A stretch of 5,565 nucleotides of DNA from positions 3,721 to 9,285 of the forward strand of contig PMKX01000057.1 of assembly GCA_003158705.1 (NCBI GenBank). The letters run 5' to 3'. The stretch is from Actinomycetota bacterium (lineage in GTDB: Bacteria; Actinomycetota; Thermoleophilia; UBA2241). Shown one piece after another: positions 4,151 to 5,565 of this stretch. Every line of letters starts with the position of its first letter. Position 1 is the first letter of the stretch. Under the pieces are notes generated by a model, which worked only from the letters and a program-made list of their open reading frames with translations, was not told the DNA's origin and made no database searches. A program made the translations under genes and the position numbers.

Positions 4151-5565
4151 CTACTGCGCGGTCTGCAGCTGCTGCAGTGTGAGCTTCAGCGCGGCGATGT
4201 CCTGGCCGTAGCCGGCAAAGTCGCCCTTCTTGAGCGCCTGCTGCGCGGCCTGGAACTGGCTGTTGGCCTTGGCGATGAGGGCGCGGGCCTGCGCCGAGAG
4301 ACCGGCAGTGCTGGTGGGCGGCTGCGTGGTGGTGGGCTGGCTCGTCGTGCCGGGGGTCGCCGCGGCGCCGCCGAACACCGCCGCCAGGCATTCGCCCAGC
4401 GTGGGCCGCATGACCACCACCTGTCGCGCCGCAGCCTGGGAGCCGCTTTGAGGGGCGGGCGAGCGATAGAAGACGATCACGCGCTTGAGCTGCGGCACCG
4501 GCGTCGTCTCGCCTTGCAGGTACAGCGGCTGCACGTACAGGAGTTGGTCCTGCACCGGCACCACCATCAGGTTGCCCATGATCACCTGTGAGCCCTGTCC
4601 CTGTTGACCCCACAGGGTGCGCTGCGACGACACGGTGGGGTCCTGGTTGATGGCCGCCTCGACCTGTGCGGGGCCGTACACGGTGGTGCCGTTGGCGAAC
4701 AGGTAGTTGACGGCTTGGCCGTAGTTGGGCGCGTCACAGCGCGCTCCCAACCAGGAGATCATGTTCGGGCGGCCGTTGGGCACGTAGGGCAGCATGAGGA
4801 GGAACTCTTCCTTCTGGGTGTTGGGCAGCCGCATCATGACGTAGTAGGCATCCATGGGTCCGGCGCCCGAGAGCGCCACATTGGTCGGGATCTGCCACTG
4901 GTTGCCCTTGTTGTAGAGCACGGCCGGGTCGCTCACGTGGTAGGTGGCCCACACCGCGGCCTGGGTGTTGAAGTAGTCCTCCGGGTAGCGCACGTGGGCG
5001 CGCAGCTCGGCCGGCATCTGATCGGCCGGCTTGAACATGCCGGGGAAGATCTTGGCGTAAGTGCGCAGCAGCGGGTCGCTAGGGTCGAAGACGTAGAAGT
5101 CGACCGTGCCGTTGTAGGCATCGATGACCGCCTTCACCGAGTTGCGCATGTAGTTCAGGCCACCCTCCGGCGTCGAGTACGGATACAGATTCGAGGTCGT
5201 GTAGCAGTCCACGATCCAGAACAGGCGCCCGCCGGCGATGACCATGTAGGGGTCACTGTCCACTTGGAGGAAGGGCGCCGCCGCCTTGATCCGGTCGTCG
5301 ATGTTGTTGCGCACGATGATGCGGCTCTGGCTGTCGATGGCCGAGGCGGTGAAGAACTTGATGGTGCCGTAGCGTACGCAGAAGGCCAGGCGGTTGATGA
5401 AGGACGAGATGGGGATGCCGCCGCTGCCGCCGTAGGACTTGTACACGTCTTGGTTGTCGGGCCCCGGGTAGTCGAACTCCTGGTCTTTGGTCTTGACCAG
5501 CGTGTAGTTGGTGCCCAGCTCACCGTAGTAGATGCGCGGCTGTGTTATCTGGAGCCCCGACGCCG
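4151..5565 (-). CDS. UPF0182 family membrane protein, C-terminal part
   Basis: Partial gene: the frame is open to the right edge, giving 470 residues from the first complete codon at 5563. The start and the N-terminal membrane helices expected of this family (usually about 900-1000 residues in all) lie outside the window, so this is the large extracytoplasmic half. Family hallmarks, by residue of the visible part: IYYGE (11-15) and EFDYP (29-33), APFLQVDSDPY (96-106), CYTTSNLYPYS (120-130), RPNMISWLGAR (265-275), a GPAQVEAAINQDP stretch (297-309) and GNLMVVPVQDQLLYVQPLYL (330-349). After the conserved region comes a Thr/Pro-rich linker (about 398-421) and a helical Ala/Gln/Leu-rich tail to the TAG stop. 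The family's biochemical function is not established to my knowledge. The gene runs in the same direction as the pilin operon 385 bases downstream, but nothing shows a shared function. Codon use looks like its neighbours. Confidence 0.95.
   Translation of the reverse strand, partial: ASGLQITQPRIYYGELGTNYTLVKTKDQEFDYPGPDNQDVYKSYGGSGGIPISSFINRLAFCVRYGTIKFFTASAIDSQSRIIVRNNIDDRIKAAAPFLQVDSDPYMVIAGGRLFWIVDCYTTSNLYPYSTPEGGLNYMRNSVKAVIDAYNGTVDFYVFDPSDPLLRTYAKIFPGMFKPADQMPAELRAHVRYPEDYFNTQAAVWATYHVSDPAVLYNKGNQWQIPTNVALSGAGPMDAYYVMMRLPNTQKEEFLLMLPYVPNGRPNMISWLGARCDAPNYGQAVNYLFANGTTVYGPAQVEAAINQDPTVSSQRTLWGQQGQGSQVIMGNLMVVPVQDQLLYVQPLYLQGETTPVPQLKRVIVFYRSPAPQSGSQAAARQVVVMRPTLGECLAAVFGGAAATPGTTSQPTTTQPPTSTAGLSAQARALIAKANSQFQAAQQALKKGDFAGYGQDIAALKLTLQQLQTAQ

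Noticed and set aside
4023..4613. Minus-strand open frame running past the UPF0182 stop into the repeat array
   Set aside because: It is a different frame from UPF0182, Arg/Ala-rich and without family resemblance; I see no sign of a frameshift at the end of UPF0182, whose tail ends cleanly.
1..5565. tRNA, rRNA, insertion sequence or attachment site
   Set aside because: No cloverleaf, rRNA-like stretch, transposase gene or terminal inverted repeats with target duplications were seen.

Overview
The window is GC-rich bacterial DNA in which every convincing gene lies on the minus strand, so transcription runs from right to left. It holds the C-terminal half of a UPF0182-family membrane protein, a 385-base non-coding stretch, and a tight three-gene cluster of type IV pilin-like (minor pilin/pseudopilin) proteins ending at a strong GC hairpin. 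UPF0182 proteins are most typical of Actinomycetota, with some in cyanobacteria and Firmicutes. High GC plus a type IV pilus minor-pilin operon fits a deep-branching actinobacterium (Coriobacteriia/Anaerosomatales-like or similar). That placement is an inference and could be wrong.

Layout in transcription order. (1) 5565-4151: UPF0182 protein, 5' end outside the window, with a Thr/Pro-rich linker and helical tail. (2) 4150-3766: no gene. This stretch holds four CGCCNGGCG palindromes spaced about 20 bp apart, then three consecutive hairpins, then an inverted repeat that would mask the ribosome binding site of the first pilin gene. (3) 3765-2209: a 518-residue prepilin with a normal prepilin N-terminus followed by about four beta-sandwich domains (Ig-like, two fibronectin type III, and one carboxypeptidase-regulatory/Cna-B-like). 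(4) 2201-1509: a 230-residue PulJ/PilW (GspJ)-like prepilin with an EF-hand-type calcium loop. (5) 1497-76: a 473-residue PilX/GspK-like protein with an AEAG motif, two DxNGDG loops, a beta-solenoid-like repeat and a Gly/Ser linker. (6) 29-2: a 12-bp GC stem with a GNRA loop, probably the operon terminator.

The three pilin genes are separated by only 7 and 11 bases, and each has a Shine-Dalgarno sequence at or just after the previous stop codon, so they very probably form one translationally coupled operon. Their order (GspI/PilV position, then J/PilW, then K/PilX) matches the tip-complex genes of type II secretion and type IV pili. The likely product is a pilus-tip or priming complex whose first subunit carries a long extracellular, possibly adhesive, arm. 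The parts most worth checking are that fibronectin-bearing prepilin, the structured leader whose pairings compete over the pilin ribosome binding site, and the helically phased palindrome array upstream of it.
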